Of a stretch of 64,000 nt of DNA, positions 28,620-37,556 are shown piece by piece (the stretch's first letter is position 1; every line of letters starts with the position of its first letter). Source of the DNA: Curtobacterium sp. 458 (lineage in GTDB: Bacteria; Actinomycetota; Actinomycetes; Actinomycetales; Microbacteriaceae); the NCBI RefSeq assembly GCF_030406605.1, contig NZ_CP129104.1, positions 506,062-570,061 of the forward strand, written 5' to 3'. The notes beneath the pieces were generated by a model. The model saw only the letters and a program-made list of their open reading frames with translations, was not told where the DNA came from and did not search any database. Both the position numbers and the translations under genes were made by a program.

Positions 28620-30641
28620 TCAGCGTGCCTCCTCGATCGCCCCGCCGATCTGCCTCCACAGCGCACGTGCCCACGGCTCGGTGAGGTGTCCGTGGTCCCG
28701 GTACAGCAGGGTGTTCCCGGACACGACGCCGCACCGGGTGGCCGAGCAGAACCAGTCGGTGAGGTCGGCGTAACCGTGACCGGCGTCCTCGGTCACGCGC
28801 CGTTCCGAGGCGATCCAACCAGGGTCCACACCGACGTGCCGGTCGACGCCACAGGCGCCGGCGTCGTCGAGGTTCGCCGAGAGGCACCGCGGGACCGACT
28901 CCGCGAACTCCGGGGTGTCGGCGAGGACACTCGCCCGTGACCGCTCGGGCAGCGCGGCCAGCGTCCGACGCAGCCCCTCGCGCCACAGGTCGATCCGGGC
29001 GGCCCGGTCTGCCTCGTCGGGCGCACCCACGAGCGGCAGGTGCGCGGAACCGGCGACGAGCACGACGTCCGGTGCGTCGGCCGTGAGCCGCTGCAGCACT
29101 GCGGCTCGCCACACGTCGCACTCCCGGTAGGGGCGGCCCGACGTCCTGACCTCGACGTCGACCATCGTGCACGCGTTCTTCGTGTACCCGAGGACCCGGA
29201 CCCCGCCGCGTCGTTCCGCCCAGCCCTCGAGTGCCGGCATCCAGTGCGCGGCGTGGGAGTCCCCCACGAGCGCGACCGTCAGGGCACCCTCGGGGTCTCC
29301 GAGCACGCACGAATTCACCGTCGTGTCCGAGGTCGACTCCACGTGGCAGCCCTCGCGTCGGTAGTCCGACGAAGCCTCGGTCGCCCGGTCGAGCTGTGGT
29401 TCGAGTCCGCTCGGGACGAACGGCGTGAAGGTCGGCGGTGCAGTGGGCGTCACATCAGCGGCGGAGCGGCCCGACGTCGACGTCCGAGGGTCGGTGGCCG
29501 TACCCGCCCCGAGGACGACGGCGACGGCGAGGGCACTCGCGGAGACCCCGAGCAGCACGGTCCGGACGCCCGGCGCACGGACACCACGGAACGGCTGCTC
29601 GACGTACCGCGTCGTCAGGTGCGCGAGGACGACGGCGGTGGCCAGCGCGACGAAGCGCGCCCAGAGCGGAAGGGGCGTCGCGAGTCCGATCGCGGCCTGG
29701 GGCAGGACGAGCAGCGGCCAGTGCCAGAGGTACAGCGCGTACGAGATGCCCCCGAGGTACTGCAACGGACGGACCCCGAGCAGGACGACGGGGCCGAACG
29801 GGTGGCCAGCGGCTCCACTCCACACGAGCGCCACCGCAGAGAGGACCGGCAAGAGGACGGCCGTCCCCGGGTACGCGGTGGTCTCGTCGAACGTGGTCGC
29901 CGCGAGGAGGATGCCCGCGAGACCCGCCCAGCCGATGCACGCGGCCGTGTGACCCCGCACGACCGCCCGCCGAGCCACCGCGACCGCGACGAGTCCACCG
30001 GCCGCGAGTTCCCAGGCACGGGACGGCAGGGAGAAGAAGGCCCACGGTTGGGACCGGTCCGTCAGCAGCACGGCGAGGGTCAGTGACAGTCCGATGAGCG
30101 CCACGATCGTGCCGACGAGCAGGGCCGTCCGCTGGCTGTCCGACGAACGGCGTCCGAGTCGCCAGACGAGCAGGAGCAGCAGTGGCCAGAGCAGGTAGAA
30201 CTGCTCCTCGACCCCGAGGGACCAGTAGTGCTGGAACGGCGACGGAGCGGTCCCGGTGAGGTAGTCGGTGCCTTCCGATGCGAAGTACAGGTTCGGAACC
30301 GACAGGAACGAAGCCACCGCGGCGTCGACGAGTTCGCCACGTGCCAGGGGCGGGACGAGCCCGAGTCCGGCCACCGCCGTCACGAGGGCGACGACGAGGG
30401 CCGACGGCAGGATGCGACGGACACGACGAGCCCAGAACGCAGCGAGGTCGACACGGCCCCGCTGCTCGAGCTCGCGGACGACGTGACCGGTGATGAGGAA
30501 GCCGGAGATCACGAAGAAGACGTCGACCCCGACGAACCCGCCGCCGAACGTGAGCCCGGCATGATCGAGGAGGACGAGCGCGACCGCGATGCCGCGAAGG
30601 CCGTGCACATCCGTTCGGAACGCGGGGGGAGGGCTGGTCAT
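28620..30641 (-). CDS. Membrane acyltransferase with SGNH domain (OafA/YrhL type)
   Basis: O-acetylates (or otherwise acylates) sugars of exopolysaccharide or cell wall. The 673 residues have an acyltransferase-3 membrane domain of about ten helices (RTDVHGLRGIAVALVLLDHAG and FVGVDVFFVISGFLITGHV near the start, EEQFYLLWP), a linker, and an extracellular SGNH domain with the Ser in VALVGDSHAAHW and the His in YRDHGHLT. The ATG at 30641 with GGAGACGAG upstream is chosen over a longer frame. It is divergent from the Wzc-like kinase, first of the exopolysaccharide cluster. Confidence 0.92.
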   Translation of the reverse strand: MTSPPPAFRTDVHGLRGIAVALVLLDHAGLTFGGGFVGVDVFFVISGFLITGHVVRELEQRGRVDLAAFWARRVRRILPSALVVALVTAVAGLGLVPPLARGELVDAAVASFLSVPNLYFASEGTDYLTGTAPSPFQHYWSLGVEEQFYLLWPLLLLLVWRLGRRSSDSQRTALLVGTIVALIGLSLTLAVLLTDRSQPWAFFSLPSRAWELAAGGLVAVAVARRAVVRGHTAACIGWAGLAGILLAATTFDETTAYPGTAVLLPVLSAVALVWSGAAGHPFGPVVLLGVRPLQYLGGISYALYLWHWPLLVLPQAAIGLATPLPLWARFVALATAVVLAHLTTRYVEQPFRGVRAPGVRTVLLGVSASALAVAVVLGAGTATDPRTSTSGRSAADVTPTAPPTFTPFVPSGLEPQLDRATEASSDYRREGCHVESTSDTTVNSCVLGDPEGALTVALVGDSHAAHWMPALEGWAERRGGVRVLGYTKNACTMVDVEVRTSGRPYRECDVWRAAVLQRLTADAPDVVLVAGSAHLPLVGAPDEADRAARIDLWREGLRRTLAALPERSRASVLADTPEFAESVPRCLSANLDDAGACGVDRHVGVDPGWIASERRVTEDAGHGYADLTDWFCSATRCGVVSGNTLLYRDHGHLTEPWARALWRQIGGAIEEAR

Positions 30642-30673
30642 CTCGTCTCCGTTCAGGGCGGGTGACCAAATAC

Positions 30674-30686
30674 TATCATGTGATAT
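30674..30686. promoter_or_regulatory. Inverted repeat between acyltransferase and kinase promoters (exopolysaccharide motif)
   Basis: TATCA-TG-TGATA (30674-30685), with CATGTGATAT at 30677-30686, lies in an AT-rich island 33 bases before one start and 41 before the other. Similar 10-mers lie before the other genes of the cluster (33942, 36589, 37512). Confidence 0.5.
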
Positions 30687-30726
30687 ATTTACGTTGACGA
30701 CCACTCCCTCCAGACAGGAACGCGAC

Positions 30727-32226
30727 ATGGACACGGCGAACCTCGTGAAGGTCTTCCGCAAGGGATGGCTCCTGATCACGATCGGCCTCTTGCTCGGCGG
30801 GGGCGCCGGGTTCACCGCCGCCGAGGCCGCGACACCCGAGTACACGGCAGCGGTCAAGCTCTTCGTCGCGGTCCGCACTCCGGACGCAGCATCAGCGACC
30901 GACGTGTCGCAGGGCAACGCCGCAGCACAGCAGAAGGTCCGCTCCTACGCGGACGTGATCCTGACCGAGAGCATCCTGCAGCCGGTGATCGACGAACTCG
31001 GGCTCGACACGACCCCGACGGCCCTCGCGCGGCGTGTGCAGCCGACGATCAACACGAACACCGTCGTGATGACGATCGCCGTCACCGACGGATCTGCCCG
31101 CCGCTCGGCCCGCATCGCGGACGCCATCGGCACGAGCTTCATCCGCGTCATCGAAGGACTCGAGAAGCCGAGTCCCGACGCGACGAGCCTCGTCCGGGCC
31201 TCGACCATCCAGGGCGCCGTCGTCCCGTCCGCGCCCTCCTCGCCGAACACGCCGTTGCACCTCGCCGTCGGTCTCGCGCTCGGCGCCCTGTTCGGGTTCG
31301 GCGCAGCACTCCTCCGGAGCGTCGTCGACACCAGGGTGCACGGGCCGCGCGACGTCGCCACCAGCACCGACTCGCCGATCCTCGCCACGCTCGGCTTCGA
31401 CCACGACGCGAAGCGCCGCCCGCTGATCGTCTCCGCGGACCCGCGCAACCCGCTCGCCGAGGCGTACCGGGCGCTCCGGACCAACCTCCAGTTCGTCGAC
31501 CTCGGGTCAGGCAACGGCAGCTTCGTCGTGACCTCCGCGATGCCCAGTGAAGGGAAGACCACGTCGACCGCGAACCTCGCCATCGCGCTCGCCGAGACCG
31601 GCGCACGCGTGGTGCTCATCGACGCCGACCTTCGCCGACCGCGGGTCGCCGAGGTGATGGGGCTCGAGAACGCCGCGGGCCTCACCGATCTCCTCATCGG
31701 TCGAGCCGAGGTCCACGACGTCGTCCAGCCGTGGGGGCGCACCAAGCTCGACGTGCTCCCCGCCGGACTCGTCCCGCCGAACCCGAGCGAGCTCCTGGGA
31801 TCGGCCGCGATGCAGGCGTTGCTGGAGCTCCTGACGGAGCAGTACGACCACGTGCTCCTCGATGCGCCGCCACTCCTGCCGGTGACCGACGCCGCGGTGC
31901 TCGCGTCGATGACCTCCGGTGCCGTCGTGGTCACCTCGGCCCGGAGCAGCCGCACGCCGCAGCTCCGTGCCGCGCTCGACCGCCTCGACCGGGTGGGGGC
32001 CTCCGTCCTCGGCATCGTCGTCAGCATGGTGGCCTTCCGCGGGCGCAAGGGGTACGGCGGCGCGTACGGATCGGCGTACGGGGCGTACTACGGCGGCGCC
32101 GCGACGGTCGACCTGGCAGTCGCTGCACCGAAGCGTGGACGTCGACTGCGCGACAGTGAGACGGGGGCGTTCCCGGTCGCGCCGGCGGCACCCATCCGGT
32201 CGCACGCGGACGACTCAGCGAAGTGA
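30727..32226 (+). CDS. Wzz-Wzc fused chain-length regulator and BY-type tyrosine kinase
   Basis: Controls capsule/exopolysaccharide polymerisation and export. The 499 residues have an N-terminal Wzz domain with two membrane helices (WLLITIGLLLGGGAGF near 15-30 and HLAVGLALGALFGFGAALL near 180), then a cytoplasmic kinase with Walker A (SAMPSEGKTTSTANLAIALAE), Walker A' (VVLIDADLRRPRV) and Walker B (HVLLDAPPLLPVTDA). The C-terminal tail has a tyrosine cluster (YGGAYGSAYGAYYGG), the usual autophosphorylation site. The ATG at 30727 follows ACAGGAACG. No matching phosphatase gene is visible. Confidence 0.94.
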   Translation: MDTANLVKVFRKGWLLITIGLLLGGGAGFTAAEAATPEYTAAVKLFVAVRTPDAASATDVSQGNAAAQQKVRSYADVILTESILQPVIDELGLDTTPTALARRVQPTINTNTVVMTIAVTDGSARRSARIADAIGTSFIRVIEGLEKPSPDATSLVRASTIQGAVVPSAPSSPNTPLHLAVGLALGALFGFGAALLRSVVDTRVHGPRDVATSTDSPILATLGFDHDAKRRPLIVSADPRNPLAEAYRALRTNLQFVDLGSGNGSFVVTSAMPSEGKTTSTANLAIALAETGARVVLIDADLRRPRVAEVMGLENAAGLTDLLIGRAEVHDVVQPWGRTKLDVLPAGLVPPNPSELLGSAAMQALLELLTEQYDHVLLDAPPLLPVTDAAVLASMTSGAVVVTSARSSRTPQLRAALDRLDRVGASVLGIVVSMVAFRGRKGYGGAYGSAYGAYYGGAATVDLAVAAPKRGRRLRDSETGAFPVAPAAPIRSHADDSAK

Positions 32227-32276
32227 GGACCGGCCTGCCCTGCACGGAGCACGTGCTCGGCGGGGCAGACCGGTCC
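32227..32276. terminator. Imperfect hairpin after the Wzz-Wzc gene
   Basis: GGACCGGCCTGCCC (32227-32240) pairs with 32263-32276 with one mismatch, and an inner GAGCACGTGCTC palindrome caps the loop. It starts directly after the stop codon. Likely terminator. Confidence 0.55.
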
Positions 32277-32309
32277 AGGCGGCGGGCCGGACAGATCAAG
32301 CCAGCAGTT

Positions 32310-32466
32310 CGAGTCCGACCGGGCGGGTCTGGCCGGCCCGGGCCGGTCTGCCCTGCCGGTCCGGCCGGGCCGGGCGGGTCTGGACGGGTCCGGCCGGTCT
32401 TGCCGGGCCGGTTGGGCCGGGCCGGTTGGGCGGGTCTGGCCGGCCGGTCTGGCCGGGCGGTGTGGC
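32310..32466. repeat. Low-complexity GGCCGGTCTG-type repeat tract
   Basis: About 155 bases made of imperfect 5- to 10-base units such as GGCCGG, GGGCGGGTCTGG and GGGCCGGTTGGGCCGG. It fills the gap between the kinase stop and the beta-helix gene stop. No gene is visible. It looks like slippage-derived expansion. Confidence 0.75.
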
Positions 32467-32483
32467 CGTCAGCTCGCCGTCGC

Positions 32484-33863
32484 TCAGGCCAGCACGGCGA
32501 AGGTCGAATTCTGCTCCAGACCCGTCGCGGCGGTCCACGCCGCGCGCTGATCGATGCGCTCGGACCGCTGCCAGTGCAGGCGTGTGGTCGGGGCGATTCG
32601 GATCGTGTTCTCGTCGCTCGTCAGACCGACGGGCACGCGGACCTTCGCGTAGAGGTAGGCGTCCGAGGCGCCGGCGAACTCATTGCCCCGCATGGCGATC
32701 CGAGCCTCCACGGCGTCCGAGTAGAACAGCACGTGCGACCCCTTCCCCGACCGGTCGAGTCGGACACGCGCGCTCCAGCTCGACCCGGCCCGCGACGCTC
32801 TGGTGCCGCGGACGGCACAGGTCGACACGGTGCCCGGATCAGGAGCGCCGGAGGACCAGTACTCGAAGGTCTGCATGTTCCGGTCCGAGACGTTGCCGTT
32901 GAACTCGACGTTCGACCATGATGGCCCCGACACCACCGCGGGCCCCTGGATCGTCATCGCGGTGTCCCAGCAGTCGACGATCGTGTTGGCGGCGATCAGG
33001 ACGTCCGTGGCGCCGCTCCACACCTGCACGCCGTTGCCCATCCGGGAGACACCGTCCGCGGCGAATCCGCCCCCGGCTTCGCCGACGATGCAGCCTGCGA
33101 GCGTGAACCCCTGCGTCGGGACAGCGGAGCTCGCCGTCTGCACCGCATTGCGCCCTGTACCGAGGAGGGCGAGGTCGCGCACAGTCGTTCCGGAGCGCCC
33201 CTCGAGGATCGGTTCCGCCACGGCCAGCCACACACGCCGGCCGTCGGTGCTCGGGTTCTCTGTGCACCGCACCGTGACGACGGGCCCGATCGACGTGAAC
33301 TGCCAGTCTTCGGTGAGCGCGCTGGTCGAGGCCTTCCGGTCACCGTGCATCGTGCCGTCGACCTTGAGGAACCCGATCTCCGTCGTCCAGGTGCTCACGT
33401 GGCCGTGATGCGTCCGTCCGATGTTCGCTGCACTGAGGTCGACCTGCCAGAGACCGTCACCGACGGCGTCCCAGCACCGCTCCCCCTGGACGTACTTGTA
33501 GGTCGTGATCACCGGCGCTTCGGACTCGTCGCCCCAGGACTCGAACCGGAGTCCGCGCGTCGATCCGGGTCGGATGATGCCGTGGAACCGTCTACCGCGC
33601 CGGAAGCGCACGGTGCTCCCGGCCGCGGCCGCTCCGGATGCGATGGCCTGGTTCACCCTCGCAGTCGTCGCCCAGGGGCGCGTCCGACTGCCGTCGGCGG
33701 TGTCGTCGCCCGCGGCGGAGTCGACGAAGTACTCCGCGGTGGCCGCACGCGCCGGACTCGTCCAGACCGTCAGCGCTGCCGCGGCCAGTCCCGCGGCGCC
33801 ACCGGACAGCACTGTCCGTCGGCGCAGCCGCGCGGCGCGCGGCGGTTCGTTGTGGTCGTGCAT
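32484..33863 (-). CDS. Tat-exported right-handed beta-helix protein
   Basis: A 459-residue secreted protein. The N-terminus has a twin-arginine signal (ARLRRRTVLSGGAAGLAAAALTVW, cleavage near ARAATA) and then a parallel beta-helix (TVRDLALLGTGRNAV, VLIAANTIVDCWDTAMTI), as in pectate lyases and polysaccharide lyases. Catalytic residues cannot be assigned. The position inside the exopolysaccharide cluster suggests trimming or modifying the exported polymer. The ATG at 33863 follows GGAGAGGAACG. The exopolysaccharide motif lies 79 bases upstream. Confidence 0.85.
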   Translation of the reverse strand: MHDHNEPPRAARLRRRTVLSGGAAGLAAAALTVWTSPARAATAEYFVDSAAGDDTADGSRTRPWATTARVNQAIASGAAAAGSTVRFRRGRRFHGIIRPGSTRGLRFESWGDESEAPVITTYKYVQGERCWDAVGDGLWQVDLSAANIGRTHHGHVSTWTTEIGFLKVDGTMHGDRKASTSALTEDWQFTSIGPVVTVRCTENPSTDGRRVWLAVAEPILEGRSGTTVRDLALLGTGRNAVQTASSAVPTQGFTLAGCIVGEAGGGFAADGVSRMGNGVQVWSGATDVLIAANTIVDCWDTAMTIQGPAVVSGPSWSNVEFNGNVSDRNMQTFEYWSSGAPDPGTVSTCAVRGTRASRAGSSWSARVRLDRSGKGSHVLFYSDAVEARIAMRGNEFAGASDAYLYAKVRVPVGLTSDENTIRIAPTTRLHWQRSERIDQRAAWTAATGLEQNSTFAVLA

Positions 33864-33939
33864 GTCGTTCCTCTCCGCGCCGCACTCCGCGGCGCCGCGA
33901 GGACCCTACGGGCGCGGGCATTCGAGGACCGAAGCGTTC

Positions 33940-33951
33940 ACATGTCACATG
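33940..33951. promoter_or_regulatory. Exopolysaccharide motif upstream of the beta-helix gene
   Basis: ACATGTCACATG; the minus strand reads CATGTGACAT. It matches the 30677 copy at 9 of 10 positions. It overlaps the stop region of the flippase gene (33945), so the beta-helix gene probably has its own promoter here. Confidence 0.5.
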
Positions 33952-35255
33952 GTCGGACGGCCCCGAACGCGCCGCACGACGCGGCCGCAGGCGCGGAGGT
34001 CACTCGCGCGGAGGCCGTAGAACGAGCGCGGCGGGATGCCGTGTCGCTGCCAGACCTGCAGGACGTTGAGCGAACTCGAGACGAACGAACCGACCAGGGT
34101 GCCGATCGCCGCCCCGACGGCACCGAGCCCGGGGACGAGCAGCACGACGAGGGTCGTGTTGACCGCCGCTGCGACGACGAGCGACCAACTCCGCCGCCCG
34201 GGCGCGCCCCGGGCACTCAGCGTGACGCCGGCGAGGGCGCCCTGACCGCCGACCGCCGTGGCCAGCAGCAGGACAAGGCACGCGGGCAGCGCGGCTGCGA
34301 ACTCGGACCCGAACACGACGGGCACCCACCACCAGGCAGTCGCGGCGAGCACGGCACTCACGACGAGGGACAGTGCTGACGAGATCCGCGAGGCCGCGAG
34401 CATGCGTCGGTCGTCGGCCTCTGCTGCGTCCGCTGCGAACGAGACGTCCCGGACGGCGTTGCTGATGACGAGCGGGAGGTCCGCGACGTTGACGGCGACG
34501 ACGTAGAGGCCGAGCTCGGCCGGCCCGGACAGCGGCGTGATGAGCGCCTGGTCGAGCCGCGTGAGGAGCACGCCGGCCACCGACCCGAACCACACCCGGA
34601 TCCCGAAGGACAGGACGTCGCGGGAGCGGGCGTCCACGGAACCGACAGGCCGCCCGACCGGGTCCGTGCGGAGCAGCCCGAGGTACGCGGCGGCACCGAC
34701 CACGGGGGCGAGCGCGAGGACGACCACCGCGCTCACCACGTCGAGCGTGCCGGCCATGGCCAGGGAGGCGAGCGCGGTCAGACGCGCGCCGGCCGTGACC
34801 GCGCGCTCGACGGTGACGAGCCGCCATCGGTGGCGTCCGCTCGCGACCGCCTGGAGCAGCGTGGTCAGGAGGGTCGGGACGACCGCGACCGCGGCGACGC
34901 GCACCAGGGTCACCAGGGTGTCGTCCCCACCGCCGAAGAAGGGCGACGTGAGCACCACTGCGACCGTGACGACGGCCCCCGCGAGGACGAGGACGCCCGC
35001 CGCCCGCCAGACGAACGGCCCCGCGAGCCACGGTTGCCGCGCGATCGAGCGGGTGACGGAGGCCGGGACCCCGAAGGTCGCGAGGGCCACCGCGAGGAAG
35101 AGCGGGGCCGTGGCCGACGCGACCGCTCCTCGCCCGTCCACACCGAGCGCGAGTGCGAGGATCGGTGCCGTCGCGATCGACGCGAGCGGCGGGAACGCGT
35201 TCCCGACGAGGGCCGCGAGGATGTTCCCCACACGGTTCTGGTGCCCGGCGGTCAC
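33945..35255 (-). CDS. Polysaccharide flippase (Wzx/MOP superfamily)
   Basis: Moves lipid-linked repeat units across the membrane. The 436 residues have about 12-14 predicted helices and polysaccharide-synthase features: GNILAALVGNAFPPLASIATAPILA in helix 1, LLTRLDQALITPLSGPAELGLYVVAVNVADLP in the middle and LVVAAAVNTTLVVLLVPGLGAVGAAIGTLVG near the end. The GTG at 35255 overlaps the polymerase stop by 4 bases (GTGA), so the long upstream frame is not used. It pairs with the Wzy-like gene. Confidence 0.92.
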   Translation of the reverse strand: MTAGHQNRVGNILAALVGNAFPPLASIATAPILALALGVDGRGAVASATAPLFLAVALATFGVPASVTRSIARQPWLAGPFVWRAAGVLVLAGAVVTVAVVLTSPFFGGGDDTLVTLVRVAAVAVVPTLLTTLLQAVASGRHRWRLVTVERAVTAGARLTALASLAMAGTLDVVSAVVVLALAPVVGAAAYLGLLRTDPVGRPVGSVDARSRDVLSFGIRVWFGSVAGVLLTRLDQALITPLSGPAELGLYVVAVNVADLPLVISNAVRDVSFAADAAEADDRRMLAASRISSALSLVVSAVLAATAWWWVPVVFGSEFAAALPACLVLLLATAVGGQGALAGVTLSARGAPGRRSWSLVVAAAVNTTLVVLLVPGLGAVGAAIGTLVGSFVSSSLNVLQVWQRHGIPPRSFYGLRASDLRACGRVVRRVRGRPTM

Positions 35256-36550
35256 AGCCCGGCCCTGACGGTGCAGCGCGGGTCGGCCCGGTCCGGCAGG
35301 TCCGCGGTCGGGAACTCGCCCCGACCTCCACCCGTGTCGCCGGCCCCGCTCCCCGGGACGATCGCCAGCAGCAGGAAGAGCAGCAGCCCGATGGGGGTGT
35401 TGGTGCTGAGCGAGTTGAAGCCCATGAGCGTCAGCAACGTGAGCGCCGCCGCGAGGCGCGTTCCCGGCGTCCGCACCGCCCCCGCTCGCCGGGCGAACAC
35501 GAGTCCGACGATCGCCGCGAAGAAGAGCACAGCCGCCACCAGCCCGAAGTCGACTGAGAACATCAGGAACGGGTTCTCGAAGGTGTTCCCGATCAGGGCG
35601 TTGCGGGTGACCTGCTCGCTCGCACCGAAGCCGCGGCCGATGACCGCGGTCTCCCGCCATTGCTCGACGGCGAGACCGATCGTCTTGAAGCGGGCCGACG
35701 ACGAGCCACCGTCGTCCTCGAGGCGGTCGTTGACGATCGCTCCAGCGGCGCTCCCCAGGAAGGTCGTCAGGCCGATCGTCGCCGCGCCGAGCGCAGCGAC
35801 CTTGACGACCGCGGCGATGCGCGACCGGAGGATGAGCACCACCACCGCGAGCACCGCCGCGAAGAGGGCGGATCGCGAACCGGTCAGCGCCACCCCCACG
35901 ACGAGCAGGACGGGTACCGCGGTCCGTGCCCAGACCGTGCCGAGCGCGGCCGCCATCGGGACAGCGGCTGAGATCCACAGTGCAGCGACGAGCGGGTGGT
36001 CGAAGGTACCGAGCATCCGCGCGGAGTCCGTCGCCCACCACCGGAGTCCCTCCAGCGTGCTCAGCCACGGCTGCGGCACGAGGCCCGACCAGATCCCGAG
36101 GATCAGGAGCGTCTCGCCGACGGCGACGAGGACGATCATCCGGGCGACGGCGCTCGGGAGTCCGGGCTGGTCGGTCGACCGGGCTCGGACGACCAGGAAC
36201 ACCATCGTCGGAGCGATGAGCTGCAGCACGATCGTGCCGAGATCGCCGGCACGCCCGGTGAACCACGACGTGGCGATCGCGATGGCGATGAACACGAGCA
36301 GGACGGCAGTGACGACCGCGTGGCGACAGAGGACACGCCCGACTTGGAGTGGGTCACGGACGAAGGTCACCACGAGGAGCGCGATGCCGATCGTGGTCGC
36401 CGGGTGCCAGCTCGTCCCGAGGAGGCTCCGGACGACCTCGAACGGCAGGAGGGCGGCGGAGAGGACCACAGCCGCGATGCCCCACTGTGGCCGACGGACG
36501 GTCGCGAGGGCGACCACGAGGGACAGAGCGATCTGGACGAGGAACAGCAC
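35252..36550 (-). CDS. O-antigen polymerase/ligase-like membrane protein (Wzy/WaaL type)
   Basis: Joins repeat units outside the membrane. The 432 residues have about 11-12 helices and one large periplasmic-side loop (about 255-320) with NDRLEDDGGSSSARFKTIGLAVEQWRETAVIGRGFGASE, the Wzy_C family pattern. The GTG at 36550 has a strong AGGAGG site. It is first of the polymerase-flippase pair. Sequence alone does not distinguish polymerase from ligase; the neighbours favour polymerase. Confidence 0.9.
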   Translation of the reverse strand: MLFLVQIALSLVVALATVRRPQWGIAAVVLSAALLPFEVVRSLLGTSWHPATTIGIALLVVTFVRDPLQVGRVLCRHAVVTAVLLVFIAIAIATSWFTGRAGDLGTIVLQLIAPTMVFLVVRARSTDQPGLPSAVARMIVLVAVGETLLILGIWSGLVPQPWLSTLEGLRWWATDSARMLGTFDHPLVAALWISAAVPMAAALGTVWARTAVPVLLVVGVALTGSRSALFAAVLAVVVLILRSRIAAVVKVAALGAATIGLTTFLGSAAGAIVNDRLEDDGGSSSARFKTIGLAVEQWRETAVIGRGFGASEQVTRNALIGNTFENPFLMFSVDFGLVAAVLFFAAIVGLVFARRAGAVRTPGTRLAAALTLLTLMGFNSLSTNTPIGLLLFLLLAIVPGSGAGDTGGGRGEFPTADLPDRADPRCTVRAGL

Positions 36551-36582
36551 GAGGAGCCTCCTGAACGGGTCGCTCCATTAGA

Positions 36583-36598
36583 ACATGACATGTGTTAT
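36583..36598. promoter_or_regulatory. Exopolysaccharide motif upstream of the polymerase gene
   Basis: ACATG-A-CATGT (36583-36593) is an 11-base perfect palindrome, continued to CATGTGTTAT (36589-36598). It lies 33-48 bases before the polymerase start in an AT-rich patch that also touches the glycosyltransferase stop (36600). Confidence 0.5.
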
Positions 36599-36599
36599 T

Positions 36600-37466
36600 T
36601 CAACAAGGGGTCCACGCACCTCGGACGACGAGATCGCTGTCCGTCGGCGACCAGAGCGACGCGCGGACGCGGTCGTTCCGGCCCGCTCGGACGTTCTGGT
36701 CGAGGAGCGCGGGCGAGCGCCGCAGCCCCCGGACCGGCCAGAAGACGACTCCCTCGAGGGCGGTGACCGGAAGCACGGGGACCGCCGCCCGGAGCGACCG
36801 GTGGTGGAGCCAGGTGTCCGACGACCCTGGGGCGACCGACCTGAACCCGTCGCCGGCATCGCGCAGTGCGTCCAGGAACGCCGGCGGGTACAGCACCCCC
36901 TTCACCCCGACCGCGTAGTTGCGCGGCGTCACCTCGGCAGACGTGGCCCGCTCCCAGCGGTCGTACGGGAGGACGCGATCGTCCTCGACGGTGATGCGGT
37001 TGACCCGATGCGCGAACACAGCATCCGGCCGACGAACGTGCTCCGCGACGAGGGTCTCGAGCCACCTCCGCGGGTAGAGCACGTCGTCGTCCGCGGTCAC
37101 CATCGGGACGCGGTGCTGCGCGAGCGAGCAGACGTAGGGGAAGTACTTCTTGTGCGGGCCGAGGTCCTCGCACGGTCGGAGTTCGACCCCGCGTGCCACG
37201 AGGCGACGCAGCCCTCGTGGAGGCTCGGCGAGCAGGGCTTCGTCATCGATCCACACGATCAGCCGTGACGGCCGCACGGTGCCGGCTCCGATGGACGCCA
37301 GCGTCAGGTGGACCGCGCGGGCACGCGCTCCGTGCGTCGTCAACGAGACGACGGGTCCGCCGGGCATCGTCAGCCGATGACGCCCGAGCCGGGCGCGAAC
37401 AGCTGCCGATGCCATGTGCACGTACGACGCGAAGAGGCGGAGCGGGTCACGAGGAAGGGGGCGCAT
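36600..37466 (-). CDS. GT-A type glycosyltransferase of the exopolysaccharide cluster
   Basis: Probably adds a sugar to the lipid-linked repeat unit. About 288 residues with a nucleotide-sugar domain: VSLTTHGARARAVHLTLASI near the N-terminus, WIDDEALL, the metal-binding motif MVTADDDVLYPRRWLETLV and a later GSSDTWLHHRSL. No membrane helix is present. The start is uncertain: ATG at 37466 or an in-frame GTG at 37496, neither with a good ribosome site. It is the only transferase-like gene in the cluster, so other sugars must be added by enzymes encoded elsewhere. Confidence 0.82.
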   Translation of the reverse strand: MRPLPRDPLRLFASYVHMASAAVRARLGRHRLTMPGGPVVSLTTHGARARAVHLTLASIGAGTVRPSRLIVWIDDEALLAEPPRGLRRLVARGVELRPCEDLGPHKKYFPYVCSLAQHRVPMVTADDDVLYPRRWLETLVAEHVRRPDAVFAHRVNRITVEDDRVLPYDRWERATSAEVTPRNYAVGVKGVLYPPAFLDALRDAGDGFRSVAPGSSDTWLHHRSLRAAVPVLPVTALEGVVFWPVRGLRRSPALLDQNVRAGRNDRVRASLWSPTDSDLVVRGAWTPC

Positions 37467-37511
37467 GGGCAGGAGCGTAGACAGGTCGTGCGCCACACTC
37501 CAGCAATCAAG

Positions 37512-37521
37512 ATGTCATATG
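37512..37521. promoter_or_regulatory. Exopolysaccharide motif upstream of the glycosyltransferase gene
   Basis: ATGTCATATG; the minus strand reads CATATGACAT, one base from the 33942 copy. It lies in the divergent gap with the ankyrin gene (start 37557). Confidence 0.45.
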
Positions 37522-37556
37522 TACGAAGACGCATCGCCGACGACTAGGCTCGGACC

